Positions 16,664 through 27,670 of a stretch of DNA of 64,000 nt are shown piece after piece. The stretch is from Microbulbifer aggregans. GTDB taxonomy: Bacteria > Pseudomonadota > Gammaproteobacteria > Pseudomonadales > Cellvibrionaceae. The translations under genes were made by a program, and so were the position numbers. The stretch's first letter is position 1. Every line of letters starts with the position of its first letter. The notes under the pieces are model-generated. The model ran no database searches. It was not told where the DNA came from and saw only the letters and a program-made list of their open reading frames with translations. The stretch covers positions 2,449,501-2,513,500 of the forward strand of contig NZ_CP014143.1 of NCBI RefSeq assembly GCF_001750105.1. The letters are read 5' to 3'.

Positions 16664-17848
16664 TTACTTCTGGGCCAGCTGGGTGATGGGCTGCACTTCC
16701 ATTCCATCGACAGGATTGGCGATGGTGGAGGTCACCACGCGCTCGCCATCGCTGACACCGGAGGCGACTACCACCCGGTGCTCGGAGGTGGACAACACCT
16801 CGACGGTACGAATATCCAGGCGATCTTCCTCATTGATCACGTACACCTTGTCCGCGTTACGCAGCGCGTTGCGGGGCAGTACCAGCGCACGGTGTTCCTG
16901 CACACCCTCTGCCTGGGCGGTGACGAAGAGTCCTACCGCCAGGGGAACGCCGTCGCTGGCGCCTTTGCCATAGGGATCCTGCACTTCGGCTACCGCGTAA
17001 ATCAGGCGGGTCTGCTGGTCCACCGCCGCCTGGGTGCGCACGATGCGCCCCTGCCAATCGCGCAGCTCGCGACCAACCTGGGCTGACAGAGTGACGGTGG
17101 GACCGGGGTTTTCAGCTGTGGAAACAAACCCCATGGGCAGATCCAGTTCCTGCAACTGGGAGTCGGTGAGCGGCAGGCGTACTTCCACCCGGTCGGTGGC
17201 GAACACGCGACCCAGAGGGGTATTGGCGGTGACATACTGACCCACACCCACATCGCGTCCGATAACACGTCCGCGGAAGGGCAGCTTGATCTGGGTTCGG
17301 GCCAGGTCGAGTTTGGCATCGGCGAGCTCGGCTCTGGCGGAGCGCAGGCGGGCTTCAGCCTCATCCACCTGAGGCTGGTTGACCTGTAAGGGGGTGGGTT
17401 GTTTGTTGGGATTGATGGACAGCCACTGCTTGCGCTTTACGTCGGCGGCGGCTTTCGCCTGCAGCAGCAGAACTTCGGCCTGGGCCACACCGGCTTCAGC
17501 CTGGGCCAGGGCCAGGCGATAGTCGGCGTCGTCCAGCTGGATCAGTGTCTCGCCTGCCTCGAACCCGGCACCCTCGGCAAAGCTTTCGGAGATCGAGACG
17601 ATACGGCCGGCGACCTGCGGAGTAAGGTCGATCTCAGTGTGCGGGCGAACCTCCCCCTGGGTGGTCACGGCAAGATGCACTGAGTCCTCGCGGGCTTCGG
17701 CGTAAAGCAGCGAAACCCGGCGCTGTTCTTCTTCTTTTTTCTCGGGAGCGGGCTTGGCAGCGCTCATGAATTGTACAGTCGCGAAGCCCAGCGCCAGCAC
17801 CATGACGGGTGCTGCAGCTTTCAAGTATTTGTTCTTCATTGCTCTCAT
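16664..17848 (-). CDS. RND efflux periplasmic adaptor (membrane fusion) subunit
   Basis: A 394-residue adaptor linking the RND permease to an outer-membrane channel. An N-terminal hydrophobic anchor (AAAPVMVLALGFATVQFMSA) is followed by a lipoyl/barrel-sandwich half (GEVRPHTEIDLTPQVAGRIV), a short alpha hairpin (residues ~110-180), the second lipoyl half (KLPFRGRVIGRDVGVGQYV) and beta-barrel and membrane-proximal domains. ATG at 17839 is an alternative start three codons in. It is the first gene of the operon, transcribed away from katG. Confidence 0.92.
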   Translation of the reverse strand: MRAMKNKYLKAAAPVMVLALGFATVQFMSAAKPAPEKKEEEQRRVSLLYAEAREDSVHLAVTTQGEVRPHTEIDLTPQVAGRIVSISESFAEGAGFEAGETLIQLDDADYRLALAQAEAGVAQAEVLLLQAKAAADVKRKQWLSINPNKQPTPLQVNQPQVDEAEARLRSARAELADAKLDLARTQIKLPFRGRVIGRDVGVGQYVTANTPLGRVFATDRVEVRLPLTDSQLQELDLPMGFVSTAENPGPTVTLSAQVGRELRDWQGRIVRTQAAVDQQTRLIYAVAEVQDPYGKGASDGVPLAVGLFVTAQAEGVQEHRALVLPRNALRNADKVYVINEEDRLDIRTVEVLSTSEHRVVVASGVSDGERVVTSTIANPVDGMEVQPITQLAQK

Positions 17849-20542
<2,694 letters not shown>

Positions 20543-20585
20543 TGCAGTGAAATAGCTACGCTGCATTTCTGATGCAGTCGGCATG

Positions 20586-20615
20586 AAAGGGGCGGCCTGT
20601 AGGTCGCCCCTTTTT
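20586..20615 (+). terminator. Rho-independent terminator after katG
   Basis: A strong hairpin, AGGGGCG ... CGCCCCT, with inner pairs CCT/AGG, followed directly by TTTTT, 43 bases after the katG stop codon. Confidence 0.9.
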
Positions 20616-20703
20616 CGTTCCCCGGCACAATGAGGCTTAGCGCTACGTCTAGAATTATTGCGCAAATCCTTGCCCTCATGTCCTGTACTCAGATAAAGCC
20701 ACA

Positions 20704-21915
20704 ATGAATTACGCGGATCTCACCATTCTGGCGCTTTTTGTATTCGTCTACTGTGCGATCAGTGGGCGAGCGGATCGTACACCGATCAATGGTGCGCTGG
20801 TCTATACCCTGTTTGGCCTGGCCGTGGGGTCTTATGGGCTGGGATTATTCAGCGCTGAGGTCGACTCTGGTGGACTGCGTACGATCGCGGAGCTGACTCT
20901 GGCCCTCGTATTGTTTTCCGATGCGGCCAAGGCTGATCTGAGTGTTTTAAAGCAGACCATCGCTGTACCCCGTCGTCTGCTATTGATCGGGTTACCCATG
21001 ACCATTGTTCTGGGAGTGCTCGTCGGGGTAATACTGTTTCCTTCACTTTCTTTTTTCGAGGTGGCGGTGCTGGCGACAATGCTGGCGCCGACCGATGCCG
21101 CACTCGGAAAAGCTGTCGTCTCCAATTCGGCCGTACCCGCCTATATCCGCCAGGGGCTGAACGCTGAAAGTGGCCTTAATGACGGAATTTGTGTGCCAAT
21201 CCTGTTTGTTTTTCTCGCGCTGGCGACTGGCGAGGCCTCCGCGCAGGAGTCCGGCGGTCTGGCTCTAAAGTTGGTACTGGAAGAATTGGGTATTGGTTTG
21301 GTCGTCGGCTTGGGGCTGACTGTAATCCTGACGTACCTGCTGCGGGCCGCCATGCATCTCGGCTGGATTCTTAAAGACTGGCGCCAGATTCCGGTGGTTG
21401 CGATGGCGCTCGGTTGTTTTGGCGCGGCTCAGTGGCTCGGCGGTAGTGGTTTTATCGCTGCGTTCAGTGGGGGACTCCTGTTTGGTTGGCTTATTCCCAC
21501 AGGCAAGCAGCGGTTGCTGGCTGAGGCGGAAAGTGCTGGCGATGTGCTGGCGTTGATCACCTGGGTTGTATTCGGTGCTGCTGTGATTGGCCCTTATCTC
21601 AATGCGATCAGCTGGCAGGTCGTGCTGTATGCCGTGTTGAGCCTGACCGTTGTGCGTATGCTGCCGGTTTTCCTGTGCCTGCATGGGACCATTGCCAGCA
21701 AACCGGAAAAGCTGTTTATGGGCTGGTTCGGCCCGCGTGGTCTGGCGAGTATTGTATTTGGTGTGATCGTTCTGGGAGAGAAACTGCCGGGCGGTGACAC
21801 AATTTCACTGACGGTTGGCATCACAATACTGCTCAGCGTGATCGCGCACGGCCTGACGGCCAACCCTCTGGCGAGTCGTTTGGGGAGCAGGGAGCACCTT
21901 GACCCTGGTGGTTAG
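20704..21915 (+). CDS. NhaP-type (CPA1) cation/proton antiporter
   Basis: An inner-membrane sodium or potassium/proton antiporter of 403 residues with about 12 hydrophobic helices. The signature APTDAALGKAVVSNSAVP, followed by RQGLNAESGLNDGICVP, holds the Asn-Asp ion-binding pair typical of CPA1 proteins. The late GWFGPRGLASIVFGVIVL block, with its conserved Arg, is also present. No cytoplasmic regulatory tail is seen. The stop codon lies inside the start of a decayed K+ channel fragment on the same strand. Confidence 0.9.
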   Translation: MNYADLTILALFVFVYCAISGRADRTPINGALVYTLFGLAVGSYGLGLFSAEVDSGGLRTIAELTLALVLFSDAAKADLSVLKQTIAVPRRLLLIGLPMTIVLGVLVGVILFPSLSFFEVAVLATMLAPTDAALGKAVVSNSAVPAYIRQGLNAESGLNDGICVPILFVFLALATGEASAQESGGLALKLVLEELGIGLVVGLGLTVILTYLLRAAMHLGWILKDWRQIPVVAMALGCFGAAQWLGGSGFIAAFSGGLLFGWLIPTGKQRLLAEAESAGDVLALITWVVFGAAVIGPYLNAISWQVVLYAVLSLTVVRMLPVFLCLHGTIASKPEKLFMGWFGPRGLASIVFGVIVLGEKLPGGDTISLTVGITILLSVIAHGLTANPLASRLGSREHLDPGG

Positions 21916-21919
21916 ACTG

Positions 21920-22108
21920 TACTGCATGCGTGTCTCCGCAGTGACGTTCACCACGCTCCGCGACGGCAGTGTGGTGCAGGAGGAGAACAGGCAACTGCTG
22001 GCTTCCTTTCAAGCCGTCAGCGCCGTCATCATGTTCGGCTGCACCACGGCAGTGGTTATGACAGTGGGGCAGGGTGGTTACGTCTGGAGCGGCTCTGGAG
22101 AGCAATAG
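21920..22108 (+). pseudogene. Decayed K+ channel C-terminal fragment
   Basis: The translated segment VTFTTLRDGSVVQEENRQLL, then ASFQAVSAVIMFGCTTAVV, aligns without gaps to the C-terminal half of the intact channel at 41604-42035. About 27 of 47 positions are identical. The selectivity filter TLGYGD has become TLRDGS, which cannot coordinate K+, and the first transmembrane helix is missing. The frame overlaps the 3' end of the antiporter gene. It is best read as the remnant of a second copy of the channel. Confidence 0.75.
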
Positions 22109-22241
22109 CGCAACAGGTTGAGACCGTCCACATCGAGCGTGCAGTAATCCTTCCTGCTCGGCATTTTCCCGCTCATCAAAGGCAGTTATCGCTGCTCATT
22201 TATTGCGCTTCCGGGTAATGCTGCTGACGTGTCGGTCTGTC

Positions 22242-22271
22242 TTGACCAGTGTGTGAGCGCGGATGCAAAAT
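22242..22271 (+). promoter_or_regulatory. Putative umuDC promoter
   Basis: A -35-like TTGACC (22242-22247) and a -10-like CAAAAT (22266-22271), spaced 18 bases apart, sit directly upstream of the LexA box. Transcription would begin near 22278, at or next to the umuD start codon, implying a leaderless or nearly leaderless message. This is a position-based prediction. Confidence 0.5.
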
Positions 22272-22272
22272 A

Positions 22273-22288
22273 CTGGTCATGTATACAG
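22273..22288 (+). promoter_or_regulatory. LexA (SOS) box of umuDC
   Basis: CTGGTCATGTATACAG fits the CTG-N10-CAG consensus with the AT-rich right half TATACAG. It overlaps the preferred umuD start codon (22279-22281), so bound LexA would block the predicted start of transcription. Confidence 0.85.
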
Positions 22289-22932
22289 TAGTACCCGTCC
22301 CCCTGTTACCCGTTACCGTCTCGGCCGGATTTCCGTCGCCGGCGGCGGCGTATGCGGCCAAACCGCTGGTATTGGATGACTGGCTCTGGCCCGGTCGCGC
22401 CAGTTGTCAGCTGGTCTGTGGGGAGGACGGGAGCCGCTGTTACCTGGTGCTGGACCAGTCATTGCGGCCGGTAGCGGGCGACTGGCTCTGGGGTGGGGAT
22501 GGGCAGCCCCTGTTGCAATGGCCCGGGGTACCGGACAGCCGCATAGCAGACAGTGCGGAAGCCATCGTTGTTGCCGCTTCCATCCAGCTGTTCCGACGGC
22601 GCCCGGATCCCGGTCATCAGCCGCCCTCAATCCATGACTGGTTGGTGCGTCGTCCCCATGCCACTTATTTAGTGAGGGCTGACGGTCGTTCGATGATTGA
22701 CCATGGAATAGAGCACGGCAGCCTGCTGGTGGTGGATCGCAGCAGCGAGCTACACGATGGCGATATCGTCATTGCTGGCTGCACCGACGGCTTCCTGGTC
22801 AAGCAGTACCGGACCAGGCCGCCACGACTGGTGGCAGGGAACGCGGCGTACCCGGATATCGTGCTCGAGCGTGCGCCCCAATACGATCTCGATGGGGTTG
22901 TGATTGCCAGCCTGACCAGGTATCGAGGGTAG
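22279..22932 (+). CDS. umuD: UmuD-like SOS protein with duplicated UmuD' domain
   Basis: Accessory subunit of DNA polymerase V, normally ~140 residues and activated by RecA-stimulated self-cleavage. This one has 217 residues. The cleavage site A16-G17 (VSAGFPSPAAAY) is followed by a degenerate UmuD'-like domain (residues 17-108). Its segments LDDWLWPGRASCQLV, LVLDQSLRPVAGDWLW and AEAIVVAASIQLFRR mirror those of the second domain (119-217): IHDWLVRRPHATYLV, LVVDRSSELHDGDIVI and LDGVVIASLTRYRG. Only the second domain keeps the dyad S138 (RSMIDHG) and K175 (FLVKQY), spaced 37 apart as in E. coli S60/K97. The frame is open to 22249. UmuC follows after one base. Confidence 0.88.
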   Translation: MYTVVPVPLLPVTVSAGFPSPAAAYAAKPLVLDDWLWPGRASCQLVCGEDGSRCYLVLDQSLRPVAGDWLWGGDGQPLLQWPGVPDSRIADSAEAIVVAASIQLFRRRPDPGHQPPSIHDWLVRRPHATYLVRADGRSMIDHGIEHGSLLVVDRSSELHDGDIVIAGCTDGFLVKQYRTRPPRLVAGNAAYPDIVLERAPQYDLDGVVIASLTRYRG

Positions 22933-22933
22933 C

Positions 22934-24214
22934 GTGAAGCGTTGGGACCTTCAGCCCACCCAGATTGCCCTGGTGGATGTGAACAATTTCTATGTGTCTT
23001 CCGAGCGGGCCTTTGACCCCGCGATTCGGCGCAAGCCCGTGGCGGTGTACTCCAACAATGATGGCTGTGTGATTGCGCGTTGCGCGGAAGTCAAAGCCAT
23101 GGGCGTGAAGATGGGCGTGCCGGTGTTCGAGGTGCGTCAGTTATTCAAAGCGCGAGGGGTAGTGACCCGCAGCAGTAACTACGAGCTGTACCACGATATG
23201 TCGACACGCTTTACGGCGTCACTGGAACAGTTCTGCCCGGAGGTGGAGCAGTACAGTATCGACGAGAGCTTCCTGCACTTTCACGGGTTCGGTGAACAGC
23301 TGTCGGAGCATTGCCAGCGCCTGATTGCCGCGGTGCGCCAGTGGACCTCGATGCCGTGCTGTGCCGGCATTGCACCCACGCGCACGCTGGCCAAGGCCGC
23401 CAATCATTTCGCCAAGACGCTGGGAGTGCCCGGCGGCGTGTTGCAGATCGGTAGTGAATACCATCGCCAGCAGTTGCTCCAGCAGATGCCGGCCGGTGAA
23501 GTCTGGGGCGTCGGCCGCCGACTGGCCAAGCGGTTGGCCATGCTCGATATCCACACCGCCTGGGACCTGGCGACGGCGCACGTGCCGACTATTCGCAAGG
23601 CCTTTGGTGTGACCCTGGAGCGTACCGTGCGGGAACTACAGGGCGTTTCCTGCATTGAACTTGCGCCGCTGGATCAGGCCAAGCATGAAATCGTCTCGGG
23701 CCGTATGTTTGGCCGGCTGCTCACACAGTTTGAGGATGTAATGGCGGCGGTGGCCAACCACGTACAATTGGCTGCTGAGAAGCTTGCCGCACAAGACGGC
23801 GTCACCGGCCGTCTCACCACCACCGTGCAGGCCAGGGAGTCCGGTGGAGGTTGGCGTCATCTATCCGCCCATGCGGAGTTCCGGCCAGCCACGAAAGACA
23901 CACAAGCGCTGACCGCTGCGGCACGGCGCGCTCTCAATGAAGTCTTTGTGGCGGGGCGGGAATACAGGCGCGCCTCTGTCTGTTTCTCGGCCCTGGAGCG
24001 GGCGCAGGAGCAACAGGACGATCTGTTTGGAATTACCAACGATGGCAAAGATCGCCTGACGGATTGCCTGGCGGATATCAATCGGCGTTTCGGGCGGGGT
24101 GGGGCGGTGCTGGCCAGTGCCAGGCTGTCGGACGAGTGGCAAATGAAACGGGAACATCTGTCACCGGCTTATACTACTGACTTTCGGCAGCTGCCAGTGG
24201 CGCGGACCGAATAA
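22934..24214 (+). CDS. umuC: DNA polymerase V catalytic subunit UmuC
   Basis: Y-family translesion DNA polymerase, 426 residues, full length. A GTG start lies one base after the umuD stop codon, with GAGGG five bases upstream, so the two genes are co-transcribed. The polymerase palm motifs are intact: ALVDVNNFYVSSER (first catalytic Asp) and QYSIDESFLHF (Asp-Glu pair). The conserved YSNNDGCVIARC and the helix-hairpin-helix/thumb region around GEVWGVGRRLAKRL are present, as are the little-finger domain and a C-terminal tail. Expression is expected after DNA damage through the LexA box upstream of umuD. Confidence 0.96.
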   Translation: MKRWDLQPTQIALVDVNNFYVSSERAFDPAIRRKPVAVYSNNDGCVIARCAEVKAMGVKMGVPVFEVRQLFKARGVVTRSSNYELYHDMSTRFTASLEQFCPEVEQYSIDESFLHFHGFGEQLSEHCQRLIAAVRQWTSMPCCAGIAPTRTLAKAANHFAKTLGVPGGVLQIGSEYHRQQLLQQMPAGEVWGVGRRLAKRLAMLDIHTAWDLATAHVPTIRKAFGVTLERTVRELQGVSCIELAPLDQAKHEIVSGRMFGRLLTQFEDVMAAVANHVQLAAEKLAAQDGVTGRLTTTVQARESGGGWRHLSAHAEFRPATKDTQALTAAARRALNEVFVAGREYRRASVCFSALERAQEQQDDLFGITNDGKDRLTDCLADINRRFGRGGAVLASARLSDEWQMKREHLSPAYTTDFRQLPVARTE

Positions 24215-24452
24215 CGGGCTGTGCTAGCAGGTGCGCTCAGGGCGCCGATGCGGGCTTTGACAGGCGCTAGCAGGTGAATTCCACCCCGGCAAAGACCGGG
24301 TTCAGGTTTGAATCCGCGAGCAGGGGAAAAGTCGCAATCCAGGTGTATTCCTGGGGTGATGGTGTGCTTTTCTCTGTCGTGCGATGACGATGGTTCCGGT
24401 AGGGATCATCCATGCATTCAAGCACAGACGATCCCATCAAGGCTGGCAGATG

Positions 24453-24773
24453 CTAGTCTCTTGTCGGTGCGACGGTGTGGATGCTGTTAAAGCTTAACGT
24501 CTTTATTTCTCCCGTAATGACATCCGCGAGGTCCTCGCTCTGTTTGGCGCGCACCGGACTGTTTTGCCATTCCTTATAAGCGGCTTCATCCACCCAGGTA
24601 CACATGACGCAGAAGAGATCGGGGTCTTCTGCCGACAGCATTGTTTCGCCATGCAGGAATCCCGGTATCGTCTCTGCCGCTTCCTCAACGCAACGGCGCT
24701 TGATATGAGCCTGCGCCGCGGCTTCGCCGTTACCGTCCTGGGGTTTAATCATCAACATTGTCCAAAAACTCAT
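24453..24773 (-). CDS. Antibiotic biosynthesis monooxygenase-fold (ABM) protein
   Basis: A 106-residue dimeric alpha/beta-barrel domain of the ABM superfamily. The layout is typical: a first strand (FWTMLMIKPQDGNGE), a helix, PGFLHGETMLSAEDPDLFCV, then WVDEAAYKEWQNSPVRAKQS. Members include small quinol monooxygenases and haem-degrading enzymes, but the haem-binding residues of IsdG-type enzymes are not evident, so the activity is left open. AAGGCG lies before the ATG. The COG0523 GTPase gene is 66 bases upstream in the same direction, so the two could be co-transcribed. Confidence 0.75.
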   Translation of the reverse strand: MSFWTMLMIKPQDGNGEAAAQAHIKRRCVEEAAETIPGFLHGETMLSAEDPDLFCVMCTWVDEAAYKEWQNSPVRAKQSEDLADVITGEIKTLSFNSIHTVAPTRD

Positions 24774-24839
24774 TTCGCCTTGCCTCTTTCAACTCGGTCC
24801 GGACTGATTTTCGTGATAACAGCCTAGTCGGCGGGAGAC

Positions 24840-25934
24840 CTAGGTATTGTTGTCGGCACAGCACGCGTCGAGCTTTTCTTCCAGCGTGGCCTGATCAAGA
24901 GCACCGGCAGGCCCGATAAGAACCAGGCTGGAGTGGGGGCGTTCATCATTCCATGGTTCTGCCTCGGTATAGCTCCAGCGCTGACCAACCCGCTGGTAGA
25001 TCGTCCGGTGCGAGGGCGCTTCCGTCAGGTTCAGTACACCCTTGGCACGCAGCACTGACGTGGGCAGCGCGTCGAAAAACGCCTGTAGTCTTTCTCTGTT
25101 GAGTGGGGCATTGATCGTGAAGCTCAGGCTTTCGAAATCGTGGACATGATCGGTAGATTGAGTGGTTGCGGCCTTGGGATCACGCGTTGTCTCAATGCCA
25201 AGCACGATATTGGTCTGCACATCGCCCCTCACGGCTTCGATCACGCGCTTGCCCGGGTAGTGGGCGGTGAGCCAGTGATGCGCAGAGCTTCGCTGTAAAT
25301 CATCCGCCAGATCGACCTTGCTGAGCACGATGAGGTCGGCTGCGGAGATCTGATTGCGGAACAGCCTGCCTGTCAGCGGACTCGCGGCGAGGTCCTGCAG
25401 TGTCTCCGCATCCACAACCACGAGGCTGCCATCCAGTCGAATGGCAGGATTGGAAAGGGCGACTTGTACAATCCCGTTGGGATCTGCGATACCACTGGCT
25501 TCGAGCACAATGGCATCCGGTGGATCGTCGCGCTCTGCGATTTCGATCAGACTATTGGTCAGGTCCGCGGACACCGCGCAGCAGGCGCAACCGTTGGTCA
25601 GTTGGATCATGTCCGCCGTTTGTGACGCCACCAGCGCGGCATCGATATTGATACGACCGAAGTCGTTGACCAGTACTGCCAGTCTGCGGCCGTGCGGCGA
25701 CCTCAGTAAGTGGTTCAACAGGGTGGTCTTGCCCGAGCCCAGGAAGCCACCGATGATGGTTAATGGCAGTGAACCTTCAGCGGCGCGAAGCTTGCGCCCA
25801 CGCAGTTGGTACGCCGCGAAAAGCAGACCCATGATGCCCCGGTGCGCCTCATTAAACCGGTCCTCGACGTCTCTGTCATCTTCAGATACAGACTTTTCGG
25901 ATTGCTCATCCTGCTGTGTCTTGTTCGTCATCAT
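24840..25934 (-). CDS. COG0523 (CobW/ZNG1-family) metal-handling GTPase
   Basis: A G3E-family P-loop GTPase thought to deliver zinc or another metal to client proteins. The Walker A motif is IGGFLGSGKTTLLNHLL near residue 62. The CXCC metal site of the family is NGCACC, followed by the Walker B region DAIVLEASGIADP and the base-recognition motif LSKVDL. The C-terminal CobW_C domain covers about residues 265-360, and the tail ends in CCADNN, a further possible metal ligand. The N-terminus carries an unusual acidic, hydrophilic extension of ~55 residues before the first strand. The ATG pair at 25934/25931 has no clear ribosome site. No Zur box was recognised. Confidence 0.88.
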   Translation of the reverse strand: MMTNKTQQDEQSEKSVSEDDRDVEDRFNEAHRGIMGLLFAAYQLRGRKLRAAEGSLPLTIIGGFLGSGKTTLLNHLLRSPHGRRLAVLVNDFGRINIDAALVASQTADMIQLTNGCACCAVSADLTNSLIEIAERDDPPDAIVLEASGIADPNGIVQVALSNPAIRLDGSLVVVDAETLQDLAASPLTGRLFRNQISAADLIVLSKVDLADDLQRSSAHHWLTAHYPGKRVIEAVRGDVQTNIVLGIETTRDPKAATTQSTDHVHDFESLSFTINAPLNRERLQAFFDALPTSVLRAKGVLNLTEAPSHRTIYQRVGQRWSYTEAEPWNDERPHSSLVLIGPAGALDQATLEEKLDACCADNNT

Positions 25935-26390
25935 GATGCCCGTGTTGTGCCAATATTATCGCCACGCTACGTACCCCAGACCTCGCGGCAAGAGCTTGCA
26001 TCGTCCGGCTGGAGTGAATTTCGCAGAACATCAAAGCCTAGTTTCCGGCCTCAGACAGTGAGCGCAGGCAGGCAGAGTCATGTCTGTCGCCCAAACACTC
26101 GGCGATGTGCCTTCAGCGATCATGAACAACCTACTCTATATCTTTGTAGCGGCTGTTCCCGATGCCGCCTGCCTGCAAGATGTAAGACGATTTATAGCGG
26201 TTGTGACGAAAGTTGGGCCCTGCCACAAGATGAGAAAGCTCGGAGTGACTCTCGACCGGGAAGAAGACTTCGTTAAGCCGGCAATGGCGGAAGAGATTAA
26301 GTCTGGGCCGGGCCATGAAATGGATCCGTAAACAGAATGGCTACCCAATATAGGAAGCAATGTATTCATCTTGACTGAAAGGAGAAAACT
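25935..26390. other. Intergenic region without a supported gene
   Basis: Divergent region between the COG0523 GTPase and the amide hydrolase. An 83-codon frame at 26080-26331 is open, but it has no recognised domain, no ribosome site and several open competing frames, so it is not called. The AAAGGAGAAAACT ribosome site of the next gene closes the region. Confidence 0.4.
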
Positions 26391-27407
26391 ATGTGTTCGA
26401 GGATACAATGGAATTCGAAAGGACAGCCCGTTCTCGTTGGGCGGAATATGGATTGGACGGACTGGCAGACGAAGATGGGAACGAAACTTCGAACCATGCC
26501 CGCGGGCGTGGAGCGCGAGGGGCTAGTCGATGAGAATCCTCTCAAATGGACTTCCAAGTATGGCAGCGTGATCACAACGGTATGGGACTGCGCGACCGCC
26601 GATGGTCTCAACGAGGCAGGACTGGCGGCGAATCTTCTCTATCTGGCCGAGGCCAACTACGGTGAACGGGATTCTTCCCTTCCAGGCGTCTCGATTGCCC
26701 TCTGGGTGCAATATTTCCTCGACACCTGCGCGACAGTCGCTGAGGCGGTGGAAGCCGCCAAGGCGTGCCAAGTGGTACCGTTCCAGCTCGTGCATATGGG
26801 AGAAAACGTGAATGCGCCGCTTCACCTATCGCTCTCGGATGCCAGTGGCGATTCCGCCATCATCGAGATCCTGGACGGTAAACCGCATATTCACCACGGG
26901 CCGGAGTTTACGGTGCTGACTAATTCGCCGGTCTATGATGAGCAACTGGTTCTGCTGAAACAGTACGATGGCCTGGGTGGCACGAAACCGATTCCCGGCA
27001 CGATGTCGGCCGAAGACCGCTTCGCTCGCAGCGCCTACTACCTGACGAGGTTGCCGGAACAGCCCGCGTCCTATCAGGTCGCTGTTGCCGGGGTACTGAG
27101 CGTTATCCGGAATGCGGCCACGCCATTCGGGGGCAGTGACCCCGCACAACCAAATAACGCGACCACCATCTGGCGCACAATCTGCGACTGTACCAATAAG
27201 CGCTATTACTTTGAGTTTTGCCACATGCCCAACGTGGTTTGGGTCGATCTCGATGATCTCAAGCTCAGTGCCGGCGCCTCTGAGCAACTGTTTGACCTTG
27301 ATGCGGATAATGACGCTGCTGGGGATGTTTCAGGGAAATTCAAGCCCGCAGAACCCTTGGTATTTCAGAAGGCCAACACGCCTGTCACCTGGACGCCCGC
27401 TGCATAA
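26391..27407 (+). CDS. Choloylglycine hydrolase/penicillin V acylase-family amidase
   Basis: An Ntn-type linear amide hydrolase, 338 residues. Cys2 of MCSRIQW becomes the N-terminal nucleophile after Met removal. Other family residues are the RNMDW block (Arg19 and Asp22 equivalents), NEAGLAANLLYL, the LTNSPVYDEQL block with the conserved Asn, and the late Asn/Arg pair (NNATTIWRTICD). No signal peptide is present, so it acts in the cytoplasm unless exported otherwise. An AGGAG ribosome site is well placed. Possible substrates include bile-salt conjugates, penicillin V and acyl-homoserine lactones. It faces a group of amidohydrolase and amino-acid exporter genes on the opposite strand. Confidence 0.88.
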   Translation: MCSRIQWNSKGQPVLVGRNMDWTDWQTKMGTKLRTMPAGVEREGLVDENPLKWTSKYGSVITTVWDCATADGLNEAGLAANLLYLAEANYGERDSSLPGVSIALWVQYFLDTCATVAEAVEAAKACQVVPFQLVHMGENVNAPLHLSLSDASGDSAIIEILDGKPHIHHGPEFTVLTNSPVYDEQLVLLKQYDGLGGTKPIPGTMSAEDRFARSAYYLTRLPEQPASYQVAVAGVLSVIRNAATPFGGSDPAQPNNATTIWRTICDCTNKRYYFEFCHMPNVVWVDLDDLKLSAGASEQLFDLDADNDAAGDVSGKFKPAEPLVFQKANTPVTWTPAA

Positions 27408-27670
27408 TCATGGCGACAAGCTGCGAGCAGGATGTCTAGCTCGTTGTACCACTGATCGATTGCCGGCGCCGCATATGGGGTCGGCAGTCTTCCCGCCAAA
27501 TAGGACTCTCTCGGACAGCCACACCGGTTGTTGGATGGTTTCAGATGTTTGGGTGGCCGCGTCGTGCTGTTGTCTCCAATACTTCTACTAAAACCCGAAT
27601 CATCGCGCTAACACGGCAGCCGATCACAAGCCCGGAACCGGCCTTCCAGGTAGCGCGACGGGTCCGATCC

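Noticed and set aside
26080-26331. 83-codon frame before the amidase gene
   Set aside because: No ribosome site, no recognised domain and equal support for competing frames.
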